From Fagopyrum homotropicum (Eukaryota > Streptophyta > Magnoliopsida > Caryophyllales > Polygonaceae), in assembly GCA_033239125.1 (NCBI GenBank), contig BSWB01000004.1, forward strand, positions 139,822,426 to 139,886,425: DNA of 64,000 nucleotides, written 5' to 3'. The notes under the pieces were generated by a model. That model saw nothing but the letters and a program-made list of their open reading frames with translations. It was not told the DNA's origin and made no database searches. Shown one piece after another: positions 54,553 to 64,000 of this stretch. The position numbers and the translations under genes were made by a program. Each line of letters starts with the position of its first letter. Position 1 is the first letter of the stretch.

Positions 54553-57500
54553 ATGGGGAGTTGTTCAAATGAGCAACATAATGGAAAGTATTTAGAGGCA
54601 ACAGCTGGAGAGTTGGTTTGGGTCCGAAGAGGAAATGGGTCGTGGTGGCCGGGTCAGGTCATGAATGTGGATCAGCTACCTGATGCCTCTTTGGATGTGC
54701 ACAACTCTACTGGAGTCCCCATCAAGCTTCTCGGTAGAGATGATGTAACTGTGTAAGTTCCCCTCTTTTGCTGTCCTACTTTACCAATGTTGGTGACTGA
54801 TTACATGTTCATCTGCAGATTTTAGTTTGCCAGGTTGAAATCTGTTTTGGCGTGGTTTCATTTGATATAGGCTTGATTACCTGTCTAGTGTGCATTATTT
54901 ATTTTCATATGTGAGATTGGATTCCTTAATAGAAGTTTAGAAGGGTTTGAGGGGATTGGTTTATGACATGATCGGCTTAATTTATGCAATTACTTCTCCT
55001 AAAAACCTATGTTAGTTTAGCTTTCTACTGATGTTACTCTGTAGGAACTTTCACAAAATAACTTTGCTATGTTGAGTTTTATCTTTGAAGTTCATAAGCT
55101 ATGATACCATTTGATATCCGCAAAAAGTTACACCGTACCAAAATAGTTTTAATTTGAAGAAACTGTATGATTTTTGTTGTCGGATAATGCCAGTATGTTT
55201 GAAGCTGTCTTAAGGGTATATAGGTTTTCCATGTTCATATTTCTAGAGAAACTGAAGGAGAGACAATATACTGAAGTGTCTGCCTTCACAAGTTAAGGAA
55301 AAGGTTAAATAATGGAATTCCCCCTGTGTAGTATCTGAAACTGGACCTCATCGGTTTACATGTATTTACTCATTCTTCCTGCTTAATAATCATAGAGAAG
55401 GCTTGTCAGTAGTTTTGCTGTTCATTGTGTATTAAGGTCTTGAACTTCATATCTTTAAGGCTGTTGTGTGTGTTCAGGATATATGCGTTAATATATTTTC
55501 GTTAGGGCTTCTGTGGGATTAAATCATTCTCTTTTTATGAAACGGTTTATTGTACAAGTTAAACTTAGAACTGGGCTGAAGTACCTCCTATGCATCAACT
55601 TATAATGTTCAGAAGTTATAGTTGGATGATGTACAATTATCATCACATTCAAAGGTGAGTAAAATTTGCTAAAGACTAAGGTTGGAATAAAAGAGAATTT
55701 GTGTAAAGGACCTGCAATTATCTTTGGAGCTTTGTGACTTCTTTTGATTTCTTTGTTCAAGATTTATCCTGAAACTTAGGTGTTTGGACATAAGGATGAC
55801 TTCAGAGCAAAAGTATGAGAGCGAGGGAGCAGATGCAAGTTTGCTTTTATAAATAAAAATTTTCGACGAGCAAATTGATTTGTTTCTGCATTTCTACTAC
55901 AGATAACATCCTTCACAGAAATTCTGTTCATTCTAAGGACCTATATTACTTCTTTTAGTGGTTGTTGCCAACCAATAAACCAGTATATACGTCATCAATT
56001 AGGCATATCGTCTCGCCTCTTTATCCTACTGTATTATGTAGCTGAGAAAGCCTTGATGGTGGTGATGGAGATGGCATTGACTCAGTGGCTAGTCCCTTAT
56101 GTTATCCTTTGTGCTAAGATCTTGTTGATTGGCTTATAAGATGCATGCCTTAATGGATGTGGCCGGTTCTGTATAGTATCATTTGTGCTGATATCTTTTT
56201 GACTTGGCTTGTTACCTCCAGAAAGGCACACACCTTCAATGTGGAGGGATTAGAGTACACTTGTGGAAATTTCACCTTTGATTTTTCAGTCAAAATTTGG
56301 TACATGAGAAATCCACATTTTATATACACAGGACAGTAGTTTGACTAGCCTTCTTGTGATACCAGGATTTGATTGGCACGGTATGTTGCCCTTATTTTGT
56401 CACGTCTCTTAATAAAATGACTATATGACATTCTTGCAGGGATTGGTATAATCTTGAAAAGACAACAAAAGTGAAGGCCTTCCGCTGTGGAGACCATGAT
56501 TCTTGCATTGAGAAAGTTAAGGCTTCACTGGCTAATCCCTCGAAAAAAAGGCTCAGGCATGCTTGTAGAGAAAGAGCAATTATTCTTGCTCTTGAACTCG
56601 AAACTGCCTTAAGTAGCAAAGATTGTGACAACTGCTCTGGAGCCGATAATTTTGACATGGAGCCACATGGAAGCTGGCTTAAGGCTTCCCCAACCAAGTC
56701 TCATCCTACCGTGGTTATTGGTTTAAATGCTCGTTCTTTCAAGGAGAAATCTAATTCTGCGGCCGAGTTGTCACACTCTGGTATATCGTTTGAAGGGGCA
56801 AATGCTGCTGTTGCACTAAGCGAGGGGCACCTTGACAAGGTTAGAAAGCAAAGGACCCCAAATGATTCTGAGGATGATGGTAACGAAGGAGTCAAGAAAC
56901 GAATGAGAGGGCTAGATGAGGTGGGTGTGGTGTCAAATACGAAGGAGCTGACAGGTTTGGTATACGAATCAGCACCACAAGATCTACCTTCAGTCAGTTA
57001 TTTACCTGCTTCAAATTGCTTGCCAACCCGACATCTTGCCAATGGAAGCAAAGGGGCTTGCATAACGTTTTTTAAGAAGAAGAGATCTAAGTTGCTGTTC
57101 CAGGACATCTTGAAGAGGAAGAATCGACGTCGCATGTTAACAAAGGTATTGCAGAATGATACCTTGGTGTCTGTTCCAATCAGTTTTGATGAATTACCAT
57201 CTCCATGCAAACGCTCTTATATTGATGGCAAATTCTCTGGTTTAGAGTCAAATGACTCAAAGAATCTGTCAGCAGCAACCTTATGTGGTAAGGGTAGCAG
57301 TTATAAGTCAAACAGGAATGGATTGTCTTGTCGAGATGCCCCTTTATTGAATACCTCTGAACTTTCCCAAGATGCTGCTCTTACTTGTAGCAAGCTGAAG
57401 GACTGTGGCATATCCAGTACGTCAGAGTTGCTTGGCTATGATTACACAGGGAATTTGTTTGACGTGCCACTGATCTGGGAGGCAGAATTTCCTGATGGTA

Positions 57501-59153
57501 ATTCTACATCTTCCTTACTCATTATATGTGATTGTAATCGTAGGATTGAGACCACACATAAATTAAAGATGGATTTTCGCTCTTCATTCATTTTTTTGCT
57601 GCTAATTATGTGTTGTAGACGCGTTAATGCGCTTATATGGCATATATTTAGATAAGGTAGCTTTATGTTCAGGTCTTATAAGTCGTTAGTTTGAAATCAC
57701 AGGTCAACAGGTGCTTGACCCTAATGCTCAAGTCAGTTCTAGCTTCTAATTAGAGAAGTAACCTGGGTTGGATTATAGGTTTTAATTTTATTCAGTTGGG
57801 TCATTACGGCTTATAATAATTATAAATATGTTCAATATATGCATAGCTGCTCACACAACTGTAAAAATGTTGTCACATTTTCAGGTTTATGTAAGGAGAT
57901 TAAAAACTCTTTATTTGTGTTGAACAAATAGCTTGGAATGAATCTCCTTATAATCCATAAACTATTTTTGCCATATGAAGCCACAAGTATTTGGCATCTC
58001 TTTTGGACCATTTTTGCTGTTTTTGGAATGTAGTGTTGCTTAATCTTGAGCTTTAGCCATTATCAGTATTTTTAATTTTGAGCTGCAGCCTTTTTAGGAG
58101 CTTACATTGTTTTCCAGAGATAAAAGAACTCAAGATTCTCCTCAAAAGTAGGAGCCCATGTCTAACAGTTGCCTTTATATGCTTATCCATGACACCTGGT
58201 ATGTTTAGTGAATCTCACTGATTATTTCCTTTGTTGTTTCTCAAGGTTATCCTCTCCGTTTATCTTCACAGTTGAAGTCCCAAAATGACAGTTTGGAAGA
58301 GAATTTGTGTGCAAACACTCCAGTTGTAGTTGGTGGTCAGACAAACGAGGCAGGGCAAGAAAATGGCTGTACAAGTTCAGCAACCACTCCGTCCTGCAAC
58401 CTTGCTCAGAAGGTAGAAAGGGGCCCTTCGGAGTGGCAGCTGAAAGGAAGGAGGAACTCAAGACACCAAAACAGAAACTCGGAACTAGATTCCAAAAGAT
58501 CGATTGAAGACCCCAAGGACGAGTCTAAAGTTGACGTATCAGATCCTGATAATCATCCGGGTCGCTTTTCTCCTTCCCAACATAAGCCAGTCCCATACCG
58601 CCAATCCCGCTTCTCTGCTCCCCTGATGTACGAACCCACAGAGCTCTCTGTTAGAAACCTTTATTTGAACTCAGTGCTGTATGATGTCGACATCAAGGTG
58701 AAAGCCAGCTATCGGTCCCAACACGTGCCTTACATATCCCTGATGAGCAAACTGAATGGAAAGCCAATCACAGGCCACCCTGTAACAGTAGAGGTCATGG
58801 AAGACGGTGAATGCGATATCGCGGTGAACATTGCTGAAAGTGGAGGCTGCGAGCTGGAGGATGACTATGGCAATGAACTAGCAGAACCGACGAAAAACCA
58901 TTTGTCCAAGAAACCCTACTTTTCGCAAAGCAAGTCGCCTAAGAACAAGAAGCAAGGCTCTTCGGCAAAAAAGACTCGCAGGCTATCAGCATTGACCGGT
59001 TCCCATGGCAAGCTAGCTGGCAACTACAAGGAGAGAAAGCTGGTGGTTCGGAGCCTCAAGGCGCCTGCTTTAGCTTGTATTCCCCTAAAGGTAGTGTTCA
59101 GTAGGATTACTGAGGCGTTGAATGGCTCGAGCAGAGCGAATCGTGTGCTATAA
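54553..59153 (+). CDS. PWO2: PWWP-domain protein of the PWO (PWWP interactor of Polycombs) family
   Basis: Three coding exons, 54553-54752, 56440-57497 and 58246-59153, sum to 2166 nt, or 721 residues. Junctions are GT/GTAAG, GCAG/G and GATG/GTAATT to TCAAG/GT. The PWWP domain (about 17-75) has LVWVRRGNGSWWPGQVM, GVPIKLLGRDD and DWYNLEKTTKVKAFRCG. A basic helix-rich segment follows (KKRLRHACRERAIILALELE). The middle is acidic/basic low complexity with KKRMRG, KKKRSK and RKNRRR nuclear-localisation-like clusters. Conserved C-terminal blocks include SEWQLKGRRNSR, YRQSRFSAPLMYE, LYDVDIKVKASYR, LNGKPITGHPV and LACIPLKVVFSRI. PWO proteins bind histones through PWWP and associate with Polycomb PRC2 in plants; that role is taken from the family. 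The symbol rests on recalled similarity and synteny with At1g51745, and other family members are possible. Confidence 0.88.
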
Positions 59154-59840
59154 ACAGAGTTGGATTTAGGAGTGGAGTAGTTCGGTTAGGCTCTTTGGTT
59201 TTGGTTGTTGTAGTTTAAGTAGGTGTAGGACACAATTTTCAACCATGAATTAGGCTTGTTCCGCATTGTACATTCTACCTAGCGGTAGAATATCAATTGT
59301 AGTAATCACTATAATAACACCATCATCAGGAAGGCAGCATGTCTTTGTTCTTTTTGGTGTGAATACGTGGTTGATTGCAGAAAGCACCGGACCGGATCAG
59401 CAGACGGTATGGCCAGGTAGAAATACGTGAGCTCGAGAAAAGATGTAATAAATTCTTATATATTCTAAAGTCTTCAGATTTTATATACTAAATTGAAAAG
59501 GATATACAACTTGTACTTGGAAATTTACATATTATGTTCAAAATTTAATGAAGTTTTCAAAATGTTATGTTTTTCAAAATTTTTATAGGATTTTTGTGGT
59601 TAGCATATGAAGTCTATTTTGTTTGGGTTCAGCCGTTCAGGTGTCAAATTGGTCAATAAGATAAAGTTTATATCTTGTGCGGGATCAAAGTTTCAAAATT
59701 AAGGTCAAAATAATTAGGAAGGATAATCAATCTAAAATAGCCAATTGAGAAAATAATCACAAACTTTTTAAGTTTTGGAAAAAAATTTCATATTTTTTTT
59801 TAATTGTCAACACTTGTCTATACTTGACAATTCAGAACCC
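59154..59840. other. 3' flank of the PWWP gene
   Basis: The 3'UTR probably ends near 59300-59330. The rest is AT-rich with no coding exon seen, up to the LINE sequence. Confidence 0.5.
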
Positions 59841-59845
59841 AATAA

Positions 59846-60202
59846 ATGAAACCCATAATCCCCTTCCTCCCCAAGAGTACGTGCCGACAACGCGCCGAAA
59901 ACCCTAAACAAACAAAAGGAAAGCCCGACCCTCTTACCCCCATCGATTCCCAATTTCAAACCAAATTCAGGAATCCTTTCCGTCTAAAACCAAGAAGGTG
60001 GCCGTTTCTAGCAAACCCCCTTCTGATTTTGTCAAAACTACTACCATCCCATAAGAAGGAGACAAAAAAAGCATCGAAAATGGCGATACACAAGAACCCA
60101 AAGATGGAGGGGACAAAGACATCTCGAGAGGAGGGATTCGAAGAAGAAAGGCAAGCGTCACCAAATATGCTGGAAAAGGATACGACTAGCCTCCATAGAT
60201 AG
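59846..60202 (+). other. LINE leader with a 118-codon open frame
   Basis: A Lys/Pro-rich frame starting MKPIIPFLPKST, with no recognised domain. It may be 5'UTR or a frameshifted ORF1 N-terminus. Confidence 0.35.
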
Positions 60203-60429
60203 GATCGAAGGGAGGCTTGACCAAGCCAGATATGAAAGGGCTGAAGAGAGCAAAGATCGTTTTATCAGAAGTCTCGACATATCAACAAGCTTGAATCTAA
60301 AACAGGTAAAAATCAAACAAAACTCATTTCATCCTGCCTATAAAAACCTTACTTCATGGGACGCTAGAGCACATCAACTTACCCAATATTTTCTTCCCTC
60401 TCTGAAATCTCATTTGCAACACAAAACAA

Positions 60430-61954
60430 TGACGGAGCCATCAAAAATCCCTGAGAAGAGCTTATCCTTCAAGGAAGCAATATGCAAACCAGATGGAAAA
60501 AGAAGGATCAACAAAATCCACTGGAGTAACAACTGAAGCAAAAACTGAAGGTAACACTAATGATAATTCTAGTCTTAATGGCTATCTCAACAGCTTAGCT
60601 AAAGTCAGAAGTGACTTTAGTAAGCAAAAGGATTTATCCCTAATGGGATTTATCCTTGGTGAACCTATCGATATAACTAGAACCAAAGCTCGTTTATTGA
60701 GTGAATGGAAGAATGCTAAAGGAGAAATTAGAATTTCTGCAAAAGCGAACCATTGGTTTGAGATTACCTGCTCAAACCCAATAGATAAGATACACATTTG
60801 GGTAAACAGACCATATCATGTCCTAGGCCAACTCATCATTCTTAGAAACTGGAAACCAAACTTTAACACCCTTTATGAGGATAGAACCACTGCTGATTTA
60901 TTGATTAGAATCCCTACAGTGCCTGCTGAGTATGTTAATACTGAGGCCATGAGAATCATCATAGAAGAAAATGGAGTAGGCAAATTCATTAAACTAGATC
61001 CCGTTTCAATCAAAGGTCGAGGGGCAAATTTCTCTAGAATTTGTGTGTCCCTTGATGTTGCTGCTGAGATGAAAGGGGACGTACCCCTTCCCGAATGAAG
61101 ATAATGAACTCTAGAGTTTCCCCATTTGGTATGAGGATTTCTCGAAAGGCTGCGGTTTCTGTGCTGATAAAGCACATGGATATGAACAATGTCCTCTAAG
61201 GGCACCTAGGGTCACTAACTTGAGGATTAGCATCAAACAAGCTAAGACTACAAACCAATCCTCCACCTCCGCACCCCCAACTAACCTAGAGATGAGCAAT
61301 GAGAATGAGATGGGTGGAGAATGGATAAAGGTTGATAAGGAAGCTAGAAAGAAGGGTAAAGCTAAAGCCAACAAAGGTTTTCGTCCATATGTCACTTCTA
61401 ATAAGGGTGTCATTATATCAATAGTGGAAACCTCAACTAAGAGTACTAAAGATACCGTAGCTAAGGAGCCTACTGTGGAGAATACGAAGCATGCTGAAAC
61501 CTCTGAAAATGTTAATGCAGAAACCCATAACCAAATGGCTGAAAATGAAAATAATTCTAAAAATGAAGAATCATATGTCTCTGATGAGGAGCTTGAGGAT
61601 CTTTCAACTCTCCCCGGCATAGGGGATGAAGAAATTGAAGCCAAGTCGGATGAACTAGCTCTTCTCATTAGCGAGGACTATGTACAAGATGAAGCTGACT
61701 CTAAGGAGCTCACCGTGGAGGAATTTACAGCCTTACTGTTCAAGGACGGGAAAATGCCGGAGAAAGAGGATACTTTGATGTCGGAGAATTCCTTTCATTC
61801 TGTCAAGTCCAACAACACCGTTACCAAGCTTATGGGTGAGATGGAGGTCACAAGTGAACAACCAAAGCCCGGCTCCAGTACAGGGAAAAGACAAGGAGGG
61901 TTGAAGGACACTGCGTCCTCTAAGCCAAATGGAACTAAGAAGCAAAAAGTCTAG
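60430..61954 (+). pseudogene. LINE ORF1 (DUF4283 and zinc knuckle), two frameshifts
   Basis: ORF1 of plant L1 elements encodes a nucleic-acid-binding chaperone. The frame begins MTEPSKIPEKSLSFKEAIC (60430-60536) and shifts near 60500. The DUF4283 region follows at 60560-61098 (LSLMGFILGEPIDI, ARLLSEWKNAKGE, HIWVNRPYHVLGQLIILRNWKPNF, ADLLIRIPTVPAEYV). It shifts again near 61097, after which the CX2CX4HX4C knuckle CGFCADKAHGYEQC appears (about 61150-61195). A long acidic C-terminal tail runs to the stop at 61952-61954. Two frameshifts make this copy's ORF1 non-functional unless they are assembly errors. Confidence 0.8.
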
Positions 61955-62296
61955 GATTAAATGAGTGCTAGGCCTTCCAATGATTCTAGCAATGTGCTAG
62001 TGTGTAGTGTGTGTAATTTTCTGAATCAAGTGGTGAGGTCAAACTCCCCATTTTCCCACTCCTTTCTAGTAGTTTCCAAGTGGTATACCTCTCTCTACCT
62101 TACCTGTTCTGTTAACAGGAAGTTTGGGAAGGCCACAAATTCTAGGTTTAAAATTTGTAATCTTGTAACCCCCTCAATCAATGGAAGGCCTATGTTTTCT
62201 ATTCAATGTTATGATTGGTCTTTTTGTGTGCTGTTATTTGTAGACACATGATGGAATGTTCATATCTGTCAATACTTAAATCTCATACATTTATGG
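61955..62296 (+). other. LINE spacer between ORF1 and the intermediate ORF
   Basis: Pyrimidine-rich sequence with stops in all frames except a 96-codon frame without a domain. It has the flavour of a 3'UTR (TAACCCCCTCAATCAATGG), which is unusual between two LINE ORFs. Confidence 0.4.
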
Positions 62297-63361
62297 TTGC
62301 AGCTAAACCAGACAGCCCTTGAGCTGAACCGAGCCCTGAGGTCGGAAACTGGAATACAGGTACTGTTGGGTAACATAGCACCTAGTAGAAAACAAAGGCA
62401 CAAGATAACTAATCAACCAAAAGGAGTAATCACTCCTAATGCATCCCTTTGTGTAAGTCATTTTGGTACGTGTAATAACTATGATCAAGTACATATAATA
62501 GAGGTATTGGTGTTTGCTAGACATAATAGCATTGGAATGCTTCACCTCTGGTATAATATTCAAATACATGTATATCTTACCACAATTACCTGTAACCCAT
62601 TAAATGATTTTTCATCTCATGCTTTTGTCAGATTAGGGGCCGAGTATTTCGTGAGAATGTGGGTCTTATGGCTGAAACAAGACCTTTGCTCACCCTATTC
62701 GACTAGCCTGATGCACAAAAGCAAGTTCAAAATTCTGACTTGGCTGGATAGTCGTATAGCTTGCCAACAGTGGATATCAAATAAAGCTCAGGAATTCAAG
62801 CAAACAATAGCAAGGAACGAAGGGACATGGCTTTTGTCAGACTTCATACCAGCTTTTGTACCTACAAAGTTGATTTGTAGGTGGTGCAGAGAGATCAAAA
62901 TAATACAGATAAACACGTCCAACGAAATGCCCTCTTTAGTAGAGTGTGAATGGCCAAAACTAGCTCGAGGACAAAGTGTAAGGACTAATACTGTCAGGCA
63001 TGTAAAACTGGTTAAAGAAAGGTTTTTGTGGTTAATAACCTATGTAGGCAGTAAACAAGACGTGGACCTCCAAAGAAAATCTGGGAGAAAATCAATAGTA
63101 CAGCAGAACGCAAGACCCCTATCTAAGCAGATAAAAGAAAGGAGGAATAAGTTAAAATTCAAGCAGTTATGCGAAGGTAGTAAGCGGATTAGAAGACCCA
63201 AACACTCCGAAAACCAAATCTATGTTTCAAATAATATGCAAGAAAAGCCCCAAAGAAAAGAGACGAGTCACACAACAAAAGGTTCCGGACTCATTCATCT
63301 AATAGGTGTAGGTAATAACGATGGATACCGACCATCAAACCCCAATATATCGTATATATGA
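62297..63361 (+). CDS. Intermediate LINE ORF of unknown function, coupled to ORF2
   Basis: An open frame of up to 354 codons, basic and without a recognised domain. It has no ATG near its upstream end (the first in-frame ATG is about 80 codons in, at GMLHLW), so its start is uncertain. The C-terminal 150 residues are very Lys/Arg-rich (SKQIKERRNKLKFKQLC, KRIRRPKHSE). Its TGA stop (63359-63361) overlaps the ATG of ORF2 (63358-63360) as ATGA, in the arrangement known to allow termination-reinitiation. A frame this long in fairly AT-rich sequence is unlikely by chance but not impossible. Confidence 0.45.
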   Translation: MQLNQTALELNRALRSETGIQVLLGNIAPSRKQRHKITNQPKGVITPNASLCVSHFGTCNNYDQVHIIEVLVFARHNSIGMLHLWYNIQIHVYLTTITCNPLNDFSSHAFVRLGAEYFVRMWVLWLKQDLCSPYSTSLMHKSKFKILTWLDSRIACQQWISNKAQEFKQTIARNEGTWLLSDFIPAFVPTKLICRWCREIKIIQINTSNEMPSLVECEWPKLARGQSVRTNTVRHVKLVKERFLWLITYVGSKQDVDLQRKSGRKSIVQQNARPLSKQIKERRNKLKFKQLCEGSKRIRRPKHSENQIYVSNNMQEKPQRKETSHTTKGSGLIHLIGVGNNDGYRPSNPNISYI

Positions 63362-64000
63362 AGATAGCTTTCTGGAACTGCCGAGGTATTAGGAAGAAGA
63401 ATTTCTGGACCGATATCAGAATCACAACCCAAAACAAGCATATTGATATGATTATGTTGGTAGAGTTAAAAACTAACATCGAACCTCCTGAGATGTATTG
63501 GAGGAGTGTGGGGTTTGATAAAATATGTTTTATCCCATCGGAGGGCCTAGCAGGCGGATTATGTCTCCTATGGAAGGATAACCTCCTCATTAATGAAAAA
63601 ATAAAAGTGTGTCATAAGGACTCAAGATTCGTAATAATGGATCATTCTAATCTCGAATCCAATTTCAGCATAGCAATCTACCTAATCTACGCACCGCCTA
63701 ACGAGAGGCTTAAAGACGAGTTTTGGACCAAAGTAAAACAATCCATAAATATGCAAAACAAACCAGTGCTCCTAATGGGAGATTTTAATGATATTCTGAA
63801 CCCGTCCGATAAGTTGGGGGGTGCACCATTAAAAAAAAACCGGTTCCAAAGACTTCAAAATGTAATGAAAGAATGCAACCTTGTAGATCTCATTTCTAGA
63901 GGGAATGAATTTACATGGAGAAAGAAGAAAGATGGCGATAATAACACGTTTGAAAAACTGGATAGGGCAATGGCACATTATGAGGTGCTTAACGCTTATA
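63358..64000 (+). CDS. LINE ORF2, endonuclease domain (partial, runs off the window)
   Basis: The frame is open from the ATG at 63358 to the window end, 214 codons. It begins MKIAFWNCRGIRKK and has the L1-type endonuclease motifs in order: WNCRG, the catalytic Glu in LVELKTN, IYLIYAPPNE, LLMGDFNDILNPSDK with the Asp/Asn pair, then EFTWRKKKDG and EKLDRAMAHYE. This domain nicks genomic DNA to prime reverse transcription. No stop or frameshift is visible in the portion present. Confidence 0.92.
   Translation, partial: MKIAFWNCRGIRKKNFWTDIRITTQNKHIDMIMLVELKTNIEPPEMYWRSVGFDKICFIPSEGLAGGLCLLWKDNLLINEKIKVCHKDSRFVIMDHSNLESNFSIAIYLIYAPPNERLKDEFWTKVKQSINMQNKPVLLMGDFNDILNPSDKLGGAPLKKNRFQRLQNVMKECNLVDLISRGNEFTWRKKKDGDNNTFEKLDRAMAHYEVLNAY

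Larger units (their letters stand above)
59841..64000 (+). mobile_element. L1-type LINE retrotransposon, 5' part (continues past the window)
   Basis: The order is a leader, ORF1 with DUF4283 plus a CCHC knuckle, an intermediate ORF, and ORF2 beginning with the apurinic-type endonuclease. This is the plant L1 arrangement apart from the intermediate ORF. The 3' half (reverse transcriptase, 3'UTR, poly-A) is outside the window, so the ends and the target duplication cannot be seen. Confidence 0.88.

Noticed and set aside
60582..61668. Minus-strand open frames opposite LINE ORF1
   Set aside because: They are complements of the ORF1 coding strand, and the conserved domains are on the plus strand.

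Overview
This is nuclear DNA from a eudicot plant with a repeat-rich genome. The evidence is spliced genes with GT-AG introns, a plant PWWP-domain gene of the PWO family, a plant NADP-type glutamate-dehydrogenase-like gene, and dense nests of plant retrotransposons. I cannot name the species. From memory, the two host genes correspond to Arabidopsis neighbours At1g51720 and At1g51745, so the right third looks like an old collinear gene island. The left two thirds are transposon-derived.

Layout. 1-1.1 kb: 3' end of a broken hAT transposase and its GGGTC-rich tail. 2.07-19.73 kb: an old Ty1/copia element on the minus strand (LTRs 2065-2312 and 19488-19733, target duplication CAAAA). It is split in its gag gene by a young, coding-intact 13.07-kb Ty3/gypsy Athila-type element (5978-19043, 1635-bp LTRs, target duplication GTTTC, tRNA-Asp primer site). 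19.7-21.5 kb: no gene seen. 21.56-32.83 kb: a second decayed copia element with 130-bp LTRs, split in its reverse transcriptase by a chromovirus-like solo LTR (22984-29774, duplication ACCGT). That solo LTR is itself interrupted by two diverged Athila-type LTRs (25403-27188 and 27203-29031, the latter with duplication TGTTC). 34.6-35.3 kb: a decayed MULE/FAR1 transposase remnant. 35.52-39.77 kb: a probable solo LTR carrying a foldback element whose long inverted arms are made of 13- to 15-bp tandem repeats. 39.85-45.04 kb: a Mutator-like element with about 210-bp terminal inverted repeats and two convergent genes, a GRF zinc-finger/membrane protein and a transposase with two nonsense codons.

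Host genes. 46.09-51.20 kb holds a 15-coding-exon gene for a 628-residue zinc-finger plus glutamate-dehydrogenase-fold protein; the residues aligned with the catalytic Lys and Asp are Ala and Glu. 54.55-59.15 kb holds a three-coding-exon PWO-type PWWP gene (721 residues), a likely chromatin reader. A possible small minus-strand transcript starts between them. 59.8-64.0 kb is a LINE with a frameshifted ORF1, an unusual intermediate ORF, and an open endonuclease ORF2 that runs off the window.

Most notable: (i) each of three Athila-type LTR families carries its own repeated palindrome built on a CGGCCG core, and in the intact element this motif has also spread in frame into gag-pol; (ii) the foldback element of rotating-frame minisatellites; (iii) paralogous introns in the MULE transposase, one bounded by a copy of the next exon's start; (iv) the likely non-catalytic GDH-fold zinc-finger protein; (v) the ATGA-coupled extra ORF of the LINE.
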